Source of the DNA: Paenibacillus sp. PK3_47
GTDB taxonomy: Bacteria; Bacillota; Bacilli; Paenibacillales; Paenibacillaceae
Assembly: GCF_023520895.1 (NCBI RefSeq)
Contig: NZ_CP026029.1
Span: 5,456,001 to 5,520,000, forward strand
Length of the DNA: 64,000 nt
Direction: 5' to 3'
Position numbers and translations under genes: made by a program. Below, one piece after another: positions 61,090 through 64,000 of this stretch. Each line of letters starts with the position of its first letter. Position 1 is the stretch's first letter. The notes beneath the pieces were generated by a model, which had not been told where the DNA came from, made no database searches, and was given only the letters and a program-made list of their open reading frames with translations.

Positions 61090-62852
61090 TACAAGGCATT
61101 GGCGCTGCAGCAGGTGTTGCTATCGGGAAGGCCTTTGTCCTGCCGAACTGGGAATGGAGCCTGCCGGACACGCAGGTGAATCCGGTCGATCTGGCCAAGG
61201 AGTTCGAACGTTTATACGAGGGGATCAGAACCTCCAAAGATGAGATTGAGTATATCAAAAGAGAATTCCGGGAGGTCGTGGGGCCGGAGGAGTCGAGTAT
61301 TTTTGACGCCCATCTGGCCATCCTCGATGATCCTGTATTTATGAGTGAAATCCGCGGAATCATCGAACGCCAGTACAAAGCGGCTGAGGTAGCGGTGAAG
61401 GAAGCCATTGACCATTTTGTAGCGATGTTCGACCTGCTGGATGATGAATATATGAAAGAACGGGCAGTAGATATCAAGGATGTCGGAAACCGGCTGCTGA
61501 AGCATTTGCTGGGCGCGCCTGAAGTAACCCTGCCGTCCGATACCCAGCCTTATATCCTGGTGGCGAAGGAGCTGTCTCCTTCCCAGCTTGCGCACTTGAA
61601 TCCTACCTATGTGCTGGGAATTGTCACGATGATGGGCGGCAAAACTTCCCATTCTTCGATTATGGCGCGTGCGCTCGGCATTCCGCTTGTAGCGGGTCTG
61701 GAGAATAAGCTGCCTGCACCGATTCAGACGGGTGACATGCTCGTTATTGACGGGGACTCCGGAATTGTCCAGCTGCACCCGGATGAAGAGATTGTCAAGG
61801 ATTATGCCTCCAAACGGGATAAGCTGCGCAAAAAGAGAGAACAGCTCGAGCTGCTTGCGACTGTGGAAGCTGTCACCAAGGACGGCGTGCCGCTGCGGCT
61901 GGCAGGAAACATCAGCTCGGTCAAGGAGCTTGATCTGGCGCTGAGGTACGGGGCGGAGGGCGTCGGCCTGTTCCGGACTGAGTTTTTGTACATGGACAGG
62001 CATTCCTTCCCTACAGAAGAAGAGCAATTCGAAGTCTATAAACTGGTAGCGCAAAAAGTGGGAAGCAACACGGTTGTCATCCGTACACTGGATATCGGGG
62101 GAGACAAGCATCTCGATTATTTCCAGCTGTCTGAGGAGCAGAATCCGTTCCTTGGCTACCGCGCCATCCGGATCAGCCTGGACCAGAAAGACATGTTCAA
62201 GACCCAGCTGACGGCAATTCTGCGGGCGAGCCATTACGGTAATGTGAAAATGATGTTCCCGATGATCTCCTCTGTTGAAGAGGTGCAGGCAGCCAAAGCA
62301 CTGCTGAACGAAGTGAAGGAAGAGCTGGACCAGCAGGGGATTCCGTATAACCGTGAAATCCCAGTCGGCATTATGATCGAGGTTCCGGCAGCGGTAATGA
62401 TCGCTGATTTGCTGGCTGAGGAAGTGGACTTTTTCAGTATCGGTACGAACGACCTGGTGCAGTATGTACTCGCTGTAGACCGGATGAATGAACAGATTGC
62501 CCACATGTACCACCCTTACCATCCTGCAGTACTGCGCATGATCCGATTGACGGTGGAAGCCGCGCGGAATGCAGGCATTGATGTGAGTGTGTGCGGCGAG
62601 CTGGCCGGAGATGAACGTTCCCTGCCGCTGTGGCTGGAGCTGGGGATTTCCAATCTGAGCATGTCGCCGCAGGCGCTGCTGAAGGTCAAGCACCGTACGC
62701 TGAACACGCTGGCCGCGGATGCCAGAGAAGTAGCCAAAGCCTGTTTCCGGCATCGTACAAGCCAGCAGACGGAAGAGCAGCTAAGTGCTTTTGTCAGCCG
62801 GGGCGGCGTTGTACCGGGAACACGCGGAGACAGCAAAGAAAAAACATCCTAG
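61086..62852 (+). CDS. ptsI: Phosphoenolpyruvate-protein phosphotransferase (Enzyme I)
   Basis: The product has 588 residues. The start overlaps the EIICBA stop as ATGA, indicating translational coupling. GGKTSHSSIMARALGIPLV contains the phospho-accepting His; RTEFLYMDR, ATLDIGGDK-like VIRTLDIGGDKHLDYF and CGELAGDE are the PEP-binding signatures of the C-terminal domain. It takes phosphate from PEP and passes it to HPr. No ptsH is present in the operon, so HPr must be encoded elsewhere; this can be a second, dedicated Enzyme I or the only one, separated from ptsH. Confidence 0.93.
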   Translation: MIQGIGAAAGVAIGKAFVLPNWEWSLPDTQVNPVDLAKEFERLYEGIRTSKDEIEYIKREFREVVGPEESSIFDAHLAILDDPVFMSEIRGIIERQYKAAEVAVKEAIDHFVAMFDLLDDEYMKERAVDIKDVGNRLLKHLLGAPEVTLPSDTQPYILVAKELSPSQLAHLNPTYVLGIVTMMGGKTSHSSIMARALGIPLVAGLENKLPAPIQTGDMLVIDGDSGIVQLHPDEEIVKDYASKRDKLRKKREQLELLATVEAVTKDGVPLRLAGNISSVKELDLALRYGAEGVGLFRTEFLYMDRHSFPTEEEQFEVYKLVAQKVGSNTVVIRTLDIGGDKHLDYFQLSEEQNPFLGYRAIRISLDQKDMFKTQLTAILRASHYGNVKMMFPMISSVEEVQAAKALLNEVKEELDQQGIPYNREIPVGIMIEVPAAVMIADLLAEEVDFFSIGTNDLVQYVLAVDRMNEQIAHMYHPYHPAVLRMIRLTVEAARNAGIDVSVCGELAGDERSLPLWLELGISNLSMSPQALLKVKHRTLNTLAADAREVAKACFRHRTSQQTEEQLSAFVSRGGVVPGTRGDSKEKTS

Positions 62853-62869
62853 ATTATTGGAGCGTTAAC

Positions 62870-62898
62870 GGGCCCGGCAGCTTGCCGGGTCTTTTTTT
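62870..62898 (+). terminator. Terminator of the PTS operon
   Basis: GGCCCGGCA-GCT-TGCCGGGTC followed by seven T. Confidence 0.9.
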
Positions 62899-62994
62899 GT
62901 GTCCGGGTGTCAGCGGAAAAAGTAAAACCGTTTGCTCCTATACGCAGTCAATATATAAAGAGCTCTACAGAAGGCAAGGGGTGAGGACATTCAG

Positions 62995-63516
62995 GTGATC
63001 GATAATATTATAAAAAATACGGCTTTATCTGCGGATGACGAAGCGTTATTCTTCCGGCAGGTTGCCGGGGAGAAGCGGAAGCTGTACGGAATTGCCTTCA
63101 GCTACCTCCGCAATGAGGCCGATGCGCTGGAAGTTTTGCAGGAGGCGACCTGCAGGGCATGGATGCACAGAAATAGCCTGAAGGACCCGGGACGCTTTGT
63201 CCCATGGGTAACCAGGATTCTGATTAACTGCTGCAATGACGAACTGAAACGGCGGAAACGGATGTCATCCCTGCAGCCTGTACAGCAGCAGGACGGGATA
63301 ATGGAGATGAAAAGCGACCGCAGGCTTGATATGGAGCAGGCGCTGGACGGAGTCAAGCCCAAATACCGCCAAGTCCTTGTTCTTAAATATTACCGGGATA
63401 TGACTTTGAGCGAGATTGCCGAGGTTCTGAATAAACCGGAAGGTACGGTCAAGACCTGGCTTAACAAAGGACTGAAGCAGTTAAGGGACAAAATGAACCG
63501 GAAAGGGGGGCTGTAG
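62995..63516 (+). CDS. ECF-type RNA polymerase sigma factor
   Basis: GTG at 62995 follows GGGGTGAGG; 173 residues, the size of an ECF sigma factor. Region 2 (residues about 25-85, LYGIAFSYLRNEADALEVLQ EATCRAW) and region 4 (about 115-168, VKPKYRQVLVLKYYRDMTLS EIAEVLNKPEGTVKTWLNKG) are clear, with little between them. The gene that starts one base after its stop encodes a membrane protein of the anti-sigma type, the usual arrangement. The signal sensed is unknown. Confidence 0.9.
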   Translation: MIDNIIKNTALSADDEALFFRQVAGEKRKLYGIAFSYLRNEADALEVLQEATCRAWMHRNSLKDPGRFVPWVTRILINCCNDELKRRKRMSSLQPVQQQDGIMEMKSDRRLDMEQALDGVKPKYRQVLVLKYYRDMTLSEIAEVLNKPEGTVKTWLNKGLKQLRDKMNRKGGL

Positions 63517-63517
63517 C

Positions 63518-64000
63518 ATGGCAGAAATTGAAGAAAAGCTGCTCAGGGATTATTTTCAGGAGATGGACAGTACAGCTGATGCGGTATCCGACATGAAGCT
63601 GGATGCTGCGATCCATCAAGGAATCCGCAGCGGCAGAAATAAAGCATCGGGGCTGCGGAAAAGTTATGCGGCGGCGGTTCTTGTGATATTGGCTGCTGTG
63701 CTTTTAGTAAGTATTCCATGGATCTTTGAGCAGATGAAGCCGCAACAGGCCGTGCAGACACCAAAAAGCTGGGGGGAGCTGGAAGTGTACCGCCAGGTCA
63801 TCGGGGATAACTTAACGGTTAGTTCCGCGCTGGATGCCGGCTTTGTGCAGCAGGTAAACTTCCAGTCTCCTGAAGCTGACGGTTTACAAATGACAGTCAA
63901 CGGGGTAATTGCAGACCGGCGTGGGGTCATACTGCTGTACACTCTGGTTAACCATACAGATCAGAAATTTATGTATCCCAGGTTTACTTTGAAAAAGAAC
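63518..64000 (+). CDS. DUF4179-like anti-sigma factor, 3' truncated by the window
   Basis: ATG at 63518 follows AAAGGGGGG and lies one base after the sigma-factor stop; the frame is open to the end of the window (161 codons). Residues 1-48 are the cytoplasmic sigma-binding segment (MAEIEEKLLRDYFQEMDSTA). One membrane helix spans about 51-70 (AAAVLVILAAVLLVSIPWIF). The outer part (SWGELEVYRQVIGDNLTVSS, QMTVNGVIADRRGVILLYTL) matches the DUF4179 domain pattern. It should hold the sigma factor at the membrane until a cell-envelope signal releases it. Confidence 0.8.
   Translation, partial: MAEIEEKLLRDYFQEMDSTADAVSDMKLDAAIHQGIRSGRNKASGLRKSYAAAVLVILAAVLLVSIPWIFEQMKPQQAVQTPKSWGELEVYRQVIGDNLTVSSALDAGFVQQVNFQSPEADGLQMTVNGVIADRRGVILLYTLVNHTDQKFMYPRFTLKKN

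Noticed and set aside
61212-62753. 513-codon reverse frame opposite ptsI
   Set aside because: Antisense shadow of a clear Enzyme I gene.

Overview
The window looks like chromosome of a Paenibacillus-type Firmicute. Base composition is near 50% GC, Shine-Dalgarno sites are strong AGGAGG types with many GTG and TTG starts, and the families present are typical of that group (DUF1641-ndh, catE, DUF1292, split ThrE, stalk-domain secreted proteins, several LacI-regulated glycosidase and phosphorylase loci). This assignment comes from gene content, not from a database match.

Layout. 1-5 kb: end of a YcnI-like copper protein, a short reverse-strand gene, a purple-acid-phosphatase-like enzyme, a divergent SDR/LysR pair. 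6-16 kb: housekeeping and redox genes (EFR1 ferredoxin, nitroreductase, DUF1641-ndh behind Rex-like sites, SGNH hydrolase, map, DJ-1/PfpI, Rrf2 regulator, catE). 16.5-28 kb: a coherent locus that I read as uptake and breakdown of beta-1,2-gluco-oligosaccharides. It has a reverse operon (about 1,100-residue GH94 phosphorylase, GH3 beta-glucosidase, metallophosphoesterase) and a forward operon (two ABC permeases, binding lipoprotein, LacI regulator). The two share a control region with two mirror-image LacI operators whose centres are exactly 200 bp apart. 28-33 kb: Na+/H+ antiporter, GNAT, split threonine/serine exporter, YitT protein. 34-41 kb: AraC with GH127 arabinofuranosidase, and cellobiose phosphorylase with its LacI regulator (operators TAAACGCGCGTTTA). 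41-55 kb: tRNA-Val(GAC), small membrane proteins, NUDIX, GNAT, MBL hydrolase, speA, MFS, gndA, shikimate kinase and a divergent EPSP synthase. 56-64 kb: a complete IS3-family element inserted into a terminator loop, a PD-(D/E)XK-like protein, a duplicated repeat region with microsatellites, a PTS EIICBA-EI operon, and an ECF sigma/anti-sigma pair running off the end.

The most unusual signal is non-coding. Six intergenic elements (601, 33605, 30720, 43898, 58300 and 58638) each consist of four 23-bp imperfect palindromes. Centre-to-centre spacing is 51/62/51 bp in five copies and 51/63/51 in one, so each element is 187-188 bp. Units 1-2 and 3-4 point in opposite directions, so the whole element is also a dyad. 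Two core-sequence classes share this geometry, and the arm bases covary. The spacings are close to whole helical turns. I know of no named family with this description. Other non-coding observations are a 219-bp MITE-like element with 20-bp inverted ends and a 3-bp target duplication (14048-14266), and a 20-bp perfect inverted repeat at 5560-5605.
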